DNA of 40,672 bases from Bacillota bacterium (GCA_014896355.1 JADBKO010000023.1:1-40672), one strand, 5' to 3'. Positions 17,204-25,845 are shown, counted from the stretch's first letter. The notes: generated by a model not told the origin, from the sequence alone. A program made the numbers and translations.

Positions 17204-18547
17204 TCAGGCGCTGAGCCGTGCCCGCAGAAAATTAGGCAGCCCCGCGGATTCCCTGGGTCCCACCACGACTTCCCAGTTGGTGAGAGACTGCAGTTTGCCA
17301 CTCAGTACCGCCACGAACCCCGGCAGGATCAGGCGCCGGTGGTTCACCTTCTCGGCCAGCTTGAATTTATCCATGGTCTCGGCGATGCTCTCCGCCGAGA
17401 ATTTGCCGGCAGCCCAGGCCGTCAGCACCGATGTGCCGTCTGTGTCGCAAATGAGCATGTAGGCCGGAATCTTGCTGGCCTCCACATCACTCATGACGGT
17501 GAAGTACGTGAGGGAGAAGTTGGTGGTCACCAGCACCGGCGCATCGGGTCCAGGCTCGCCCACCGGGTAGATCCCCGGCTGCACCTGGATGGGTTTTTGC
17601 GGGTCCGTGTAGATGTTCTGCCGCAGGGTGACCAACGGCAGCACGTTGGGAATGCCCACCTCCGCCGGCAGCAGCAGCACTCCACCGTACTTGGCGATGA
17701 GGGTGGCGGCGTAGGCCGTGGCCTGCCACGCGTCGCCCTGGGGCACCCGGACCAAGGTGGGATAGCCGAGAGGACGGAATTTCTTGCGGATGGCCAAGCG
17801 GCGTATCTGGGTCTGGTCCGTCAGAGCCTGCACCAGAGTGGCGGGCCGGCTGTCCAGCACCAGATCCTTGACTCCGGCAGCGGCCACCTTCTCAGCCAGC
17901 TCCGCCAGGGCGTCCAGGCCTTCAGCGCTCACCACCAGCGGGCAGCCGTATTTCTTGGCCAGCTCCACCCAGGCCTGCCAGTTCTCGGGCGTAGCCGCGG
18001 CGATCAAGGGCTTGCCAGCCCCGACGGCCTGGAGCGCCGCCTCCACGGCTCCGGCCTCGGCGCTTTCCAGATATAGCGGATATGGCAGCGCCGCCTGGAC
18101 CATCTGGGCCGCCGCCGCCAGCCGCCCGGGCTCCTCCGCCCGGTGCACGACGGCCACCATGTCGACGCGCAGGACCAAGCCCACCCGCTCCCACGAGAAG
18201 GCCTTCAGCTCCGCCAGGCGCGCCTGGATCCGCGCATCCTCCCAATCGTCATAAACGGTCACGGCCAGCGGCGGCTGGTGGAAGAAGGTTTTGTCGTGGC
18301 GGAACAGCACCGTCTCATCGCCCACTTGCAACGCATGCTCGCCGGTGCCGATGGTGACCAGGCGGATGGGAGGCTGCGAGGCGGCCCCCAGCTTCTCCTT
18401 GGCCTCCTCGCTGACATAGGGGCAGGCATCCAGGCTTCCCTTGCCCTGGGCCAGCTGCATGGCGAAGGCCAGGCAGGTGGGGCTGCCGCATTCCCGGCAG
18501 TTTTTCTTGGGCAACAGTTTGTAGATCTCCAGTCCGGTCAGTGCCAT
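17204..18547 (-). CDS. acsC: Corrinoid iron-sulfur protein large (gamma) subunit
   Basis: AcsC holds the [4Fe-4S] cluster and, with AcsD, the corrinoid that carries the methyl group. The 447-residue protein starts MALTGLEIYKLLPKKNCREC. The cluster ligands are Cys 17, 20, 25 and 42 in the CxxCxxxxC-N16-C pattern of the family. The middle part forms the TIM-barrel region, and the C-terminal part is the corrinoid-binding domain. AAAGGGGAG lies upstream of the ATG, and the gene begins 21 nt after acsB. The length matches the gamma subunits of other acetogens. Confidence 0.96.
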   Translation of the reverse strand: MALTGLEIYKLLPKKNCRECGSPTCLAFAMQLAQGKGSLDACPYVSEEAKEKLGAASQPPIRLVTIGTGEHALQVGDETVLFRHDKTFFHQPPLAVTVYDDWEDARIQARLAELKAFSWERVGLVLRVDMVAVVHRAEEPGRLAAAAQMVQAALPYPLYLESAEAGAVEAALQAVGAGKPLIAAATPENWQAWVELAKKYGCPLVVSAEGLDALAELAEKVAAAGVKDLVLDSRPATLVQALTDQTQIRRLAIRKKFRPLGYPTLVRVPQGDAWQATAYAATLIAKYGGVLLLPAEVGIPNVLPLVTLRQNIYTDPQKPIQVQPGIYPVGEPGPDAPVLVTTNFSLTYFTVMSDVEASKIPAYMLICDTDGTSVLTAWAAGKFSAESIAETMDKFKLAEKVNHRRLILPGFVAVLSGKLQSLTNWEVVVGPRESAGLPNFLRARLSA

Positions 18548-18568
18548 TCTGCGCTCCCCTTTCCCTCG

Positions 18569-20749
18569 TTACATAATCGGATCCATGGTGAGGGCGGGAT
18601 GCCCCTTCTCCTCCAGGAACGGCAGGATCTCCTCCGGCGTGGTCCCCACCGTTTCGTCGGCGATTTTATCGTACAGATCCGGGATGCCCAATTCCTTTGC
18701 CCGCTCCTCGATGCCGGCGCGCAGGAACTCCTTTAGCTCCTTGGGCATCCAGACCACCCGCGGCAGGCCCCCATCGGCGCGGATGAACTTCTTGCTGATG
18801 ATGTAGCTCTTGCCGATCCCCATGAAGCCCGGCGTCTGTTGGCCGCCGCCCACCATGCCGGCCAGGGTGGAGAATTTCATGCCGCAGGGCGTCATCCCGG
18901 TGAATTCGCGGTTCACGATCATGATCCCGTTGGCTTCCGGAACCACCACCATGATGGCCTCGAAGCAGCCGCAGGAGGTCATGGGGTTCTCCATGAGAGT
19001 GTAGAGATTCACGGACTCCAGATGGCCCCGGGATGCCGTGTAAGTGAACTGATCGACGCCGGTGTAGCGGCCTTTGACCTCGTCCAGGCACTCCCCCTTG
19101 GGGATGGGCTGATTCGGCCCCGTGGGCGTAATCTCGTAGGCGGCCTTGGCATCCAGCCAGCTGACGGCGCCGCAGAGCCCCACCCGTTCCGGTGTCACGG
19201 TGCAGACGTGGTTGGGCGCAAACGACTGGCACAAGGTACAGGAGTAGAAGGTATCCACCGCTTCATCCGTGAGTCCGGCCAAGCGGGCATCGCGGGCGGC
19301 GTACCGCTGGCGGGCCTGGGTCAAAAGCTCGCGCACCCGGGCTTCCTCGGTGATGAGGGTGACCTCCACCTTGTCCACCACGGACAGGAATTCCGATTTG
19401 AACTGGGTGTACAGAATGTCGCCGAAATGTCTGATGCGCAGGCCCCGCTGCTGCGATTTCTTGCTGATGCGCACCCACACCAGATCCCGCTGGGCCGTAT
19501 GCCAGGCGCCCTCGGCGTAGTTGATGAAGTAGTGGATGCGCCGCTCCAGCACCGGCTCGAAATCCTCCTGCATCTTGCGGCCTGCCACCCTCACCAGAAT
19601 CCCCAGCGGCAGGACGGACCCCTCGGGCACCTGGTCCAGATCGGGCCCGATCAGCGTGATGCGGCCGTCCTCCACCTCCTCCATGGGCGCGGATTCCACC
19701 AGCTCGAAAGCAGGGGAGCGCCCCCCACCGGCCTCGAAGTAGGCGTCCACCTTGCGCACGGTCTCGCCTTCAAAGGCAGGACCGAAGGCCACGGGGATGG
19801 GCACCTCGGTGATCTTGATCTTCAGGCCGCGCACCTCAATGGCCTTGTTGACGATTTTGTCGTGGGGCACGTTGGAGACCACGTGCTCGTACGTACACAC
19901 GCCGGTGGGCAAAATCTGGGGAATGTCGCTGTCCGCGATGGTGGGGAAGCCGTAGCTGATGGCCCCGGCCGCCGTGGCATACCATTCGTCGGTGACTTCT
20001 CCCAAGGCGATGACGAAGGCGAAGATGCGGTTTTTGTTGTAGCGTAGAATGCGCTGGTAATCCCCGGGAGCAATGCCGCCGAACGCCATGGCCGCCCGGG
20101 TGGCGAAACCCATGGAGTAGATCTGGCTGTATACCTCTTCGCCAAACGGAACCAGGCGGCTTTCCCATCCCAGCTGCACGCCTTCGTCCGCCAGTTGCTG
20201 GGCAAAGCTGCGGCCGCGGTCATGCCCGGCCATGAACACGTAGAGGCTTTTCTGCTGCATCTCGCGGGCCAGCTTCACAGCGGTCTCGTTGTCCGGGGCG
20301 GCCCCCACCACGGCGGCAAAGCCCGGGGCGCGGCCATCCACGAATTCCACGCCCCGCTCGCGCATGATGACATCGGTGGCTGCGCCCAGCCAGATACCCT
20401 CCGCCGGAGGCGGACCCACGACGTAGCGGCAGGCTTCGTGGATCTCTTCGGCAAACAGCGTGGCAATGCCGGCGTCCAGCAGAGGGCCCAGGTAGGGCAG
20501 CCAGACCCGCTCCCTGGGCGGCTCCGGCAAGAGCTCCCGTGCTAGTTTCAACACGGGCTCCATGTCTGCCAGCTTCTCCACCTTCATGCCCGTCAGGCCA
20601 TAGATGACAGGCAGATAATACCCGGTGTTGGGGAACTCCACCGGCTCGTTCGGCCCTTTGGCGTCCATGGCCTCATGCAGCTTGGCTTCGGCTTTGTTTA
20701 CAATGGAATGTGCACCCAAAATCCCCCGGGTGGCAATGAGCTTAGACAA
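18569..20749 (-). CDS. acsB: Acetyl-CoA synthase (CODH/ACS alpha subunit)
   Basis: AcsB joins CO, the methyl group from AcsCD and CoA into acetyl-CoA at its nickel-iron A-cluster. In this 726-residue protein the A-cluster ligands are visible at Cys 504, 507, 516 and 526 (SCTLCQSFAPNHVC and LCG), and the distal-nickel motif Cys593-Gly-Cys595 is in TSCGCFEAI. These sit exactly two residues before the positions known in Moorella. The N-terminal domain that contacts CODH is present, so this is the bacterial full-length type rather than the short archaeal one. The start is TTG at 20749 with AGGAGG 7 nt upstream, overlapping the end of acsA by 8 nt. This suggests coupled translation of the two subunits. 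Confidence 0.97.
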   Translation of the reverse strand: MSKLIATRGILGAHSIVNKAEAKLHEAMDAKGPNEPVEFPNTGYYLPVIYGLTGMKVEKLADMEPVLKLARELLPEPPRERVWLPYLGPLLDAGIATLFAEEIHEACRYVVGPPPAEGIWLGAATDVIMRERGVEFVDGRAPGFAAVVGAAPDNETAVKLAREMQQKSLYVFMAGHDRGRSFAQQLADEGVQLGWESRLVPFGEEVYSQIYSMGFATRAAMAFGGIAPGDYQRILRYNKNRIFAFVIALGEVTDEWYATAAGAISYGFPTIADSDIPQILPTGVCTYEHVVSNVPHDKIVNKAIEVRGLKIKITEVPIPVAFGPAFEGETVRKVDAYFEAGGGRSPAFELVESAPMEEVEDGRITLIGPDLDQVPEGSVLPLGILVRVAGRKMQEDFEPVLERRIHYFINYAEGAWHTAQRDLVWVRISKKSQQRGLRIRHFGDILYTQFKSEFLSVVDKVEVTLITEEARVRELLTQARQRYAARDARLAGLTDEAVDTFYSCTLCQSFAPNHVCTVTPERVGLCGAVSWLDAKAAYEITPTGPNQPIPKGECLDEVKGRYTGVDQFTYTASRGHLESVNLYTLMENPMTSCGCFEAIMVVVPEANGIMIVNREFTGMTPCGMKFSTLAGMVGGGQQTPGFMGIGKSYIISKKFIRADGGLPRVVWMPKELKEFLRAGIEERAKELGIPDLYDKIADETVGTTPEEILPFLEEKGHPALTMDPIM

Positions 20750-22673
20750 CCAACTCCCTCCTCTTCTCCATGTCGAAGAGTTCGCGCTCCTTGGCCTGGT
20801 GGATGCCCAGAGCCTCGCGCTTGGCCTGAATATGGTCCAGAGCTTTACGCACGATGGCCTCGGGATCGGGCTCGAATTCCATCCTGCCGCCGAATTTCTT
20901 TTCCCAGCCGCGGGTCATGATCTCCGTCACTTCCGAGCTGGCCTTCACCGGCGACTCGCTGCCCATGAGCACGTACACCCCGCTGGCTGCCACGTAGGTA
21001 CCGATAGAAAGGGCTTTTTCCGACATCCATTCCGGCGCGATGCCCACCGCCGGCAGGTCACTGAGGTCGTCGCCCAGACCCCCTTCAGCCACCACCGCCG
21101 AGAGCACCGTCAGGATGCGGGAGTTGTCCACGCAGGAGCCCATGTGCAGCACCGGCGGGATGCCCACCGCCTCCAGCACCTCGCGCAGGCCGGAGCCGCA
21201 GGCCTCCATCAGCTCGGGCTGCAAATAGCCGTATTTGCCGGCTCCGATGGCGCCGCAGCCGGTGGCCACCACCAGCACGTTATGAGCCAGCAGCTCCTTG
21301 ATGATGTAAAGGGTGGCCTCATCCTGGGTGCGGCGTGGGTTGTTACATCCTACCACTGCGGCAGCGCCGAAGATGCGGCCGTTGATGATGTTGTCGTTCA
21401 GGGGGCGGAAGGAAGCTCGGAAACGGCCCCCCAACATGTACTCGATGTATTCGTGGGAGAAACCCGCCACCAGGTCTTTCTTGTAGCCAGGGATGTGTAC
21501 TTCCCGGCGGCGGTTGGGGAAATTGTCGATGGCGATGCGCACAATCTGGCGGGCGATCTCCCGGGCGTGCTGCTCATCGAACTCGATGTGGCGGGCGCCC
21601 CGGATCTGCGCCTTGGGTGAGGTGGTGATGAACTCCGTGTGGAACTTGGGCGCCAGCTCGCCCAGGCCGGCGAAGACACACTGCACATCCACCACCATGG
21701 CATCCACGGCGCCGGTGAGGAGAGCCAGTTCCTGGTGCAGGAAATTGCCGGCGGAGGGGATGCCCTGGCGCATCAGGACCTCGTTGGCCGTGCAGCAGAT
21801 GCCGGCCAGATTGATCCCCGTGGCGCCTTTGGAAACGGCGTAGGCCTGCAGCTCCGGCTCCTGGCAGACGGCCACGATCATCTCGGAGAGCGTAGGCTCG
21901 TGCCCGTGCAGCACGATGTTGACCTCATCGGCCTTCAGTACGCCCAAATTGGCGGCGCTGGTGCGAGCCCCCGGTGTGCCAAAGAGCACGTCGCTCAAAT
22001 CCGTGGCCAGCATGCTGCCGCCCCAGCCGTCGCTCAGAGCGGTGCGCACCGCGTGGTCCAGCAGATGTTCCGGCTCCTGGTCCACGCCGATGTGGGTGCG
22101 GTGCAGGCCTTCCACCACCTCGCGGTCCACGGCCCGGGGGGTGACGCCGTAACGCGCCCAGATCTCCTGGCGTTTCTTCGGTGCCCGCGAGACATAAGAC
22201 ACAAAGCCGGGCTCCTGTCGCCCAAAGTCATTGAGCAGGCGCAGGGCCACCTCTTCCGCCACCTGTTCTTTGGGCCGGCCCTCGGAGGGGATGCCCAGAT
22301 ACCCGGCCACGCGCCGCAGCTTGGCTTCGTCGCGGATCTGGTAGCCATCGGTCTCGCCCCGGGCCACGGCCAGGAGCGTCAAGGCCAGGTCACGACCATG
22401 GTCGGAGTGGGCCGCCGCCCCGGCAGCCACGGCCCGGACGAAATTGCGGGCCGCGATGACGTGCACGTCCGCGCCGCAGACGCCCCGCTTCTCGTCCGCG
22501 TCCTTGCCCACCAGGCGGCAAGGGCCCATGTAGCAGTTGCGGCAGCAAGCCCCCTCCGCTCCGATGGGACACGGCTTCATCTGCTCGGCCCGGGAGAAGG
22601 CGGTGCTATACCCCTCCGCATCCGCGCGGGCCAGCATCTCCAGAGCCGCCGGGTCCACACTTCGGTTCGCCAT
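20742..22673 (-). CDS. acsA: Carbon monoxide dehydrogenase catalytic subunit (CODH/ACS beta)
   Basis: AcsA reduces CO2 to CO at the Ni-Fe-S C-cluster and passes CO to AcsB. With the ATG at 22673 (643 aa; a second ATG lies one codon earlier), the D-cluster cysteines are 35 and 43 and the B-cluster cysteines are 44, 47, 52 and 66. This is a constant offset of four from the well-studied Carboxydothermus enzyme. C-cluster ligand motifs are all present: HGHEPTLSE, GICCTAN, DVQCVF, VGCNNPR, ATGCGAIG and MGSCVDNSR. GGGGG lies 7 nt before the chosen ATG. It is the first gene of the Wood-Ljungdahl run. A palindromic operator-like site lies 31-52 nt upstream of the start codon. Confidence 0.97.
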   Translation of the reverse strand: MANRSVDPAALEMLARADAEGYSTAFSRAEQMKPCPIGAEGACCRNCYMGPCRLVGKDADEKRGVCGADVHVIAARNFVRAVAAGAAAHSDHGRDLALTLLAVARGETDGYQIRDEAKLRRVAGYLGIPSEGRPKEQVAEEVALRLLNDFGRQEPGFVSYVSRAPKKRQEIWARYGVTPRAVDREVVEGLHRTHIGVDQEPEHLLDHAVRTALSDGWGGSMLATDLSDVLFGTPGARTSAANLGVLKADEVNIVLHGHEPTLSEMIVAVCQEPELQAYAVSKGATGINLAGICCTANEVLMRQGIPSAGNFLHQELALLTGAVDAMVVDVQCVFAGLGELAPKFHTEFITTSPKAQIRGARHIEFDEQHAREIARQIVRIAIDNFPNRRREVHIPGYKKDLVAGFSHEYIEYMLGGRFRASFRPLNDNIINGRIFGAAAVVGCNNPRRTQDEATLYIIKELLAHNVLVVATGCGAIGAGKYGYLQPELMEACGSGLREVLEAVGIPPVLHMGSCVDNSRILTVLSAVVAEGGLGDDLSDLPAVGIAPEWMSEKALSIGTYVAASGVYVLMGSESPVKASSEVTEIMTRGWEKKFGGRMEFEPDPEAIVRKALDHIQAKREALGIHQAKERELFDMEKRRELVV

Positions 22674-22703
22674 CATGATCCCCCTTTTTGTGCGGAGCAC
22701 AGA

Positions 22704-22725
22704 TATTGTGAAGTCCATCACAATA
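22704..22725 (-). promoter_or_regulatory. Perfect 8-6-8 palindrome upstream of acsA (Rex- or CRP/FNR-like operator)
   Basis: The sequence is TATTGTGA-N6-TCACAATA, a perfect inverted repeat. Its core TTGTGAA-N4-ATCACAA differs by one base from the Rex consensus TTGTGAA-N4-TTCACAA. It also fits the CRP-type TGTGA-N6-TCACA pattern. It lies between the terminator-like hairpin and the acsA start codon. Either a redox-sensing Rex repressor (NADH/NAD+) or a CRP/FNR-family activator such as a CO sensor is plausible for this operon. Which protein binds cannot be told from the site alone. Confidence 0.75.
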
Positions 22726-22749
22726 GAAAACCCCGGCACCGCCGGGGTT
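22724..22749 (-). terminator. Terminator-like hairpin in the acsA leader, possible attenuator
   Basis: On the transcript strand AACCCCGGC-GGT-GCCGGGGTT forms a perfect 9-bp stem with a 3-nt loop, followed by TTCTAT. It can serve as an intrinsic terminator or attenuator ahead of acsA. An upstream CCGCCGG (plus positions 22767-22773) can pair with CCGGCGG (22739-22745) inside the hairpin and would prevent it forming. The lon gene already has its own stronger terminator at 23084-23144, so this second hairpin is likely to act on transcripts that start in the leader. Confidence 0.6.
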
Positions 22750-22820
22750 CAGTACTCGCTGTTCAGCCGGCGGCCTACGTTGGGGAACGGCCACGGCCAC
22801 CGGCACAGCAACACAGCCAT
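22749..22820 (-). CDS. Possible 23-codon leader ORF before the hairpin
   Basis: An ATG at 22820 opens a 23-codon frame whose TGA stop touches the base of the hairpin at 22749. The peptide would begin MAVLLCRWPWPFPN and so contains two Trp-Pro pairs. The antiterminator-like CCGCCGG lies inside the frame, the arrangement expected for translation-dependent attenuation. However, no good ribosome-binding site is seen. GGAGG is about 17 nt upstream and better placed to overlap a different ATG that opens a 20-codon frame. This is a hypothesis only. Confidence 0.22.
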   Translation of the reverse strand: MAVLLCRWPWPFPNVGRRLNSEY

Positions 22821-23083
22821 AGCCTGGTTATATACATCCTCCGGCCCGGATCCTCGCACGGCCTCCACCTCACGGGGATGGCATCCTGGCCATCAGGCTC
22901 GGGAAGGAACCGAACATTCACGGATCAGACAGAACTCTGGCTATACCGAATGAACTTACTCTTGCGCACTTCGTGAGCTTCGCCACCACTTACACCAATC
23001 CCTTCCCTCCTGGCCACTGTTGCTCTAGAAAGAATTTTCCGCAAAATATAGCTGCAAGAAAGCCCCCGCCCCCCCGGATCAGG
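22821..23083 (-). other. Untranslated leader or promoter region of the acs operon
   Basis: About 260 nt lie between the lon terminator and the small leader frame, with no convincing gene. On the transcript strand there is a GATGGC-CAGGAT-GCCATC hairpin (near 22870-22890) flanked by CCCG and CGGG/GGA segments that could close a larger stem. A structured RNA or riboswitch is possible. I could not match it confidently to a known class (cobalamin and molybdenum-cofactor types were considered). No strong sigma-A promoter stands out. An AT-rich patch at 23025-23050 is the best place to look for one. Confidence 0.35.
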
Positions 23084-23144
23084 AAAAAACGCCAGGCGGA
23101 GCAACGGGGCAACCGTCTGTTGCCTCTGCCGCTTCCGCCTGGCG
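23084..23144 (-). terminator. Rho-independent terminator of lon
   Basis: On the transcript strand an 11-bp perfect stem CGCCAGGCGGA / TCCGCCTGGCG (arms at plus 23134-23144 and 23090-23100) is followed by TTTTTT. The loop contains a second small stem, GGCAAC/GTTGCC. It begins about 30 nt after the lon stop codon and should isolate lon from the acs leader. Confidence 0.88.
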
Positions 23145-23175
23145 CGGCGTAACCGTTCCCTTGCCGCCCGATCCC

Positions 23176-25671
23176 TCAGCAGCCGCAGCAGCCGACAGGC
23201 AGCGCTGCCGGCTGGTCCGAGACCGGCAGGTGAGCTGGGCGCTCCGCAGCTGTGGGGCCGCCTTCCAGGGCCGGCACAGGATCCGCCGCAGGCTGTACCG
23301 GGTTGACCAGCGCTGCATTGAGCACCTCGTCCATGTGGTCCACGGTGACGAAGTGCAGCTTGCGTCGGATGTTGACCGGGACCTCCTCCAGGTCTTTCTC
23401 GTTCTCGCTGGGGATGAGAATCGTTCGGATGCCCGCCCGGTGCGCCGCCAGCACCTTCTCCTTCAACCCGCCGATGGGCAACACCCGCCCACGCAGGGTG
23501 ATCTCGCCGGTCATGGCCACATCCCGCCGCACCGGATTTCCGGTGAGAGCCGAGGCCAGCGCCGTGGCGATGGTGATGCCCGCCGAGGGGCCATCCTTGG
23601 GAATGGCACCTTCCGGCACATGAATGTGCACGTCGCATTTCTCATGAAAGTCGGGAGCAATGCCCAACGACTCGGCCCGGGAGCGCACGTAGCTGAAGGC
23701 TGCCTGGGCCGATTCCTTCATGACATCGCCCAGCTGGCCCGTGAGGGTCAGCTGCCCCTTGCCCTTCAGCACCGTGACCTCAATGGCCAGCAGATCGCCG
23801 CCCATTTCGGTCCACGCCAGGCCCGTGGCCACGCCCACCCGGTCCTCGGCCTGGGCCACGCCGTAATGATAGCGCGGCACTCCCAGATAGGTCTGCAGGC
23901 TGCGGGCCGTGACATGCACGGATTTCCTGCTTTTCTCCACGACCTCTTTTGCGATTTTGCGGCAAATGGTGGCAATCTCGCGTTCCAGATTGCGCACCCC
24001 CGCTTCCCGGGTGTAACGCCGGATAATGGCTAGCAGGGCCCCGTCGGCAATTTGGGCCTGCTCCGGCTTCAGGCCGTTGGCCTTGATCTGCTTCGGTACC
24101 AGATGCCGCCGGGCGATCTCCAACTTCTCCTGCTCGGTGTAGCCGGGGATCGTGATGACTTCCATACGGTCCAGCAGCGGCCTGGGGATCGCCTGCATCA
24201 CGTTGGCCGTGGTGATGAACATCACATCGCTCAGATCGTAGGGGACCTCCAGGTAATGGTCGCCGAAAGCGTTGTTCTGCTCCGGATCGAGCACTTCCAA
24301 CAGGGCCGACGACGGGTCGCCGCGGAAGTCGGAACTCATCTTGTCCACTTCATCCAGCAGGATCACCGGGTTACGGGTTCCTGCCTGGCGCATGGCCTGG
24401 ATGATCTTGCCCGGCATGGCCCCTACGTACGTGCGGCGATGTCCACGGATCTCCGCCTCGTCCCGCACGCCGCCCAGGGAAAACCGCACGAACTTGCGAT
24501 CCAGGGCCTTAGCCACGGCCTGGGCCAGGGAGGTCTTGCCCACGCCCGGCGGGCCCACCAGGCAAAGAATCGGCCCCTTGGTCTTCCCCGCCAGATGGCG
24601 CACAGCCAGGAACTCCAAAATGCGCTCCTTGACCTTGTCCAGCCCATAGTGGTCTGCGTTCAGGATCTCCTGGGCCCGGGCCAGATCCATGCGGTCCTTG
24701 GTCTTTTTCGACCAGGGCAGTTCGATGAGCCAGTCCAAATAGGTGCGGACCACCACGGATTCGGCGGCCATGGGGGGCATCTTTTCCAGCCGGTCCAGCT
24801 CCTTCATGGCCTTCTCGTGGACAGGCTTGGGCATCTTGGCCGCCACGATCCTCTCCCGCAGCTCATCCACCTCGGCCTGGCGCTCATCGCGCTCGCCCAG
24901 TTCTTTCTGGATGGCCTTGATCTGTTCGCGCAAGTAGTATTCGCGCTGGGTTTTCTCCATCTGCTTGCGCACCCGCATTTGGATGCGCCGCTCCATCTCC
25001 AGGATCTCCCGCTCTTTTCCCAGCAGAGCCGCCAGTTTCTCCAGCCGCTCCTTGGGGTCGATGGCTTCCAAGATCTGCTGCTTGTCCTCCACACGGAGCA
25101 ACAGCTGGGCCGCGATGCTATCCGCCAGGCGCCCCGGCTCCTCGATGCCGCTGACGGAGATCAGAATTTCCGCTGGGATCTTCTTGCTCAGCTTGACATA
25201 TTCTTCGAACTGTTCCAGCGTCGTGCGCATCAAAGCCTCGATCTCGGGAGTTTTCTCCTCCAAGACCGGCAGGCGGTCCACCTTGGCCTTGAAATATGGA
25301 TCCACCTGCACAAACTCCGCGATGCGAACACGTTCCAAGCCCTCTACCAGGATGCGGATGGCGCCGTCGGGCATCTTCAGGAGCTGCTTGATCTCCGCCA
25401 CCGTACCCACGGGGTAAATCTCGTCCGGAGCGGGCTCGTTGGCCCGGGCCTGTTTCTGCGCAGCCAGGAGGATCATGCGATCCTGCAGCATGGCCTCTTC
25501 CAGCGCCTGAACCGACTTCTCTCTGCCCACGTCCAAAGGAGCAACCATGTAGGGAAAAACGATTACACCGCGGAGGGGCAGGAGAGGAAGCACGTCAACC
25601 GGAGTGGTGAGCACGTGTGCCGTGCCCGTGCCCTGCTCCTCCGAATCGGCCTGCAACCGTTCTTCGGCCAT
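23176..25671 (-). CDS. lon: ATP-dependent protease LonA
   Basis: LonA is a cytosolic AAA+ serine protease that removes damaged and regulatory proteins. It has an N-terminal substrate domain ([23 protein letters not shown]), a coiled region, Walker [13 protein letters not shown], Walker [10 protein letters not shown], and the protease domain with catalytic Ser in [13 protein letters not shown] and Lys in the following [13 protein letters not shown] region. The ATG at 25671 (831 aa) has AGGAGGT 8 nt upstream and is preferred to an ATG seven codons earlier. The C-terminus ends in a cysteine-rich tail, PVGCCGC, after a Pro/Ala-rich stretch. This is not usual for LonA. The gene has its own promoter and terminator. 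Confidence 0.96.
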   Translation of the reverse strand: MAEERLQADSEEQGTGTAHVLTTPVDVLPLLPLRGVIVFPYMVAPLDVGREKSVQALEEAMLQDRMILLAAQKQARANEPAPDEIYPVGTVAEIKQLLKMPDGAIRILVEGLERVRIAEFVQVDPYFKAKVDRLPVLEEKTPEIEALMRTTLEQFEEYVKLSKKIPAEILISVSGIEEPGRLADSIAAQLLLRVEDKQQILEAIDPKERLEKLAALLGKEREILEMERRIQMRVRKQMEKTQREYYLREQIKAIQKELGERDERQAEVDELRERIVAAKMPKPVHEKAMKELDRLEKMPPMAAESVVVRTYLDWLIELPWSKKTKDRMDLARAQEILNADHYGLDKVKERILEFLAVRHLAGKTKGPILCLVGPPGVGKTSLAQAVAKALDRKFVRFSLGGVRDEAEIRGHRRTYVGAMPGKIIQAMRQAGTRNPVILLDEVDKMSSDFRGDPSSALLEVLDPEQNNAFGDHYLEVPYDLSDVMFITTANVMQAIPRPLLDRMEVITIPGYTEQEKLEIARRHLVPKQIKANGLKPEQAQIADGALLAIIRRYTREAGVRNLEREIATICRKIAKEVVEKSRKSVHVTARSLQTYLGVPRYHYGVAQAEDRVGVATGLAWTEMGGDLLAIEVTVLKGKGQLTLTGQLGDVMKESAQAAFSYVRSRAESLGIAPDFHEKCDVHIHVPEGAIPKDGPSAGITIATALASALTGNPVRRDVAMTGEITLRGRVLPIGGLKEKVLAAHRAGIRTILIPSENEKDLEEVPVNIRRKLHFVTVDHMDEVLNAALVNPVQPAADPVPALEGGPTAAERPAHLPVSDQPAALPVGCCGC

Positions 25672-25736
25672 TCTCCTGACCTCCTCCCCCATCCAACCCT
25701 GAGCCCACAGGGCCGATGTGCCTCTTCGTAGTCTTG

Positions 25737-25764
25737 ATTATACTATTCTCGCCGCATTGCGCAA
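25737..25764 (-). promoter_or_regulatory. Sigma-A-type promoter of lon
   Basis: On the minus strand there is TTGCGC, a 16-bp spacer and a perfect TATAAT, about 66 nt upstream of the lon start codon. The -35 lies inside the 10-bp palindrome ATTGCGCAAT (25756-25765), which could be part of an operator. Confidence 0.75.
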
Positions 25765-25780
25765 TTCCTGTCCAACGCTG

Positions 25781-25807
25781 CTGGCAAAAGGCACCCTGGC
25801 AAAAGGC
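25781..25807 (-). repeat. Tandem 12-bp repeats upstream of the lon promoter
   Basis: CTGGCAAAAGGC occurs twice, at 25781-25792 and 25796-25807 (period 15 bp). The nearer copy begins 17 bp upstream of the lon -35 box. The spacing is not two full helical turns but is regular. A tandem site for a regulator of lon is possible. No known heat-shock operator (CIRCE or CtsR type) is recognisable. Confidence 0.5.
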
Positions 25808-25813
25808 GCCCAG

Positions 25814-25845
25814 AATAAAAGGCCCTTCCATGCTTGGAAGGGCCC
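25814..25845 (-). terminator. Rho-independent terminator of lonB
   Basis: On the transcript strand GGCCCTTCCA-AGCA-TGGAAGGGCC forms a perfect 10-bp stem followed by TTTTATT. It starts about 40 nt after the lonB stop codon, so the clpX-lonB transcript ends here and lon begins from its own promoter. Confidence 0.87.

Noticed and set aside
22821-23083. A classic cobalamin riboswitch before acsA
   Set aside because: The conserved B12-box and the GCCACTG-type core could not be found, so only an unclassified structured leader is reported.
22925-23638. A 237-codon minus-strand frame across the lon terminator and leader
   Set aside because: Its first half is an out-of-frame shadow of lon and it runs through the terminator; composition is Arg/Gly/Ala noise.
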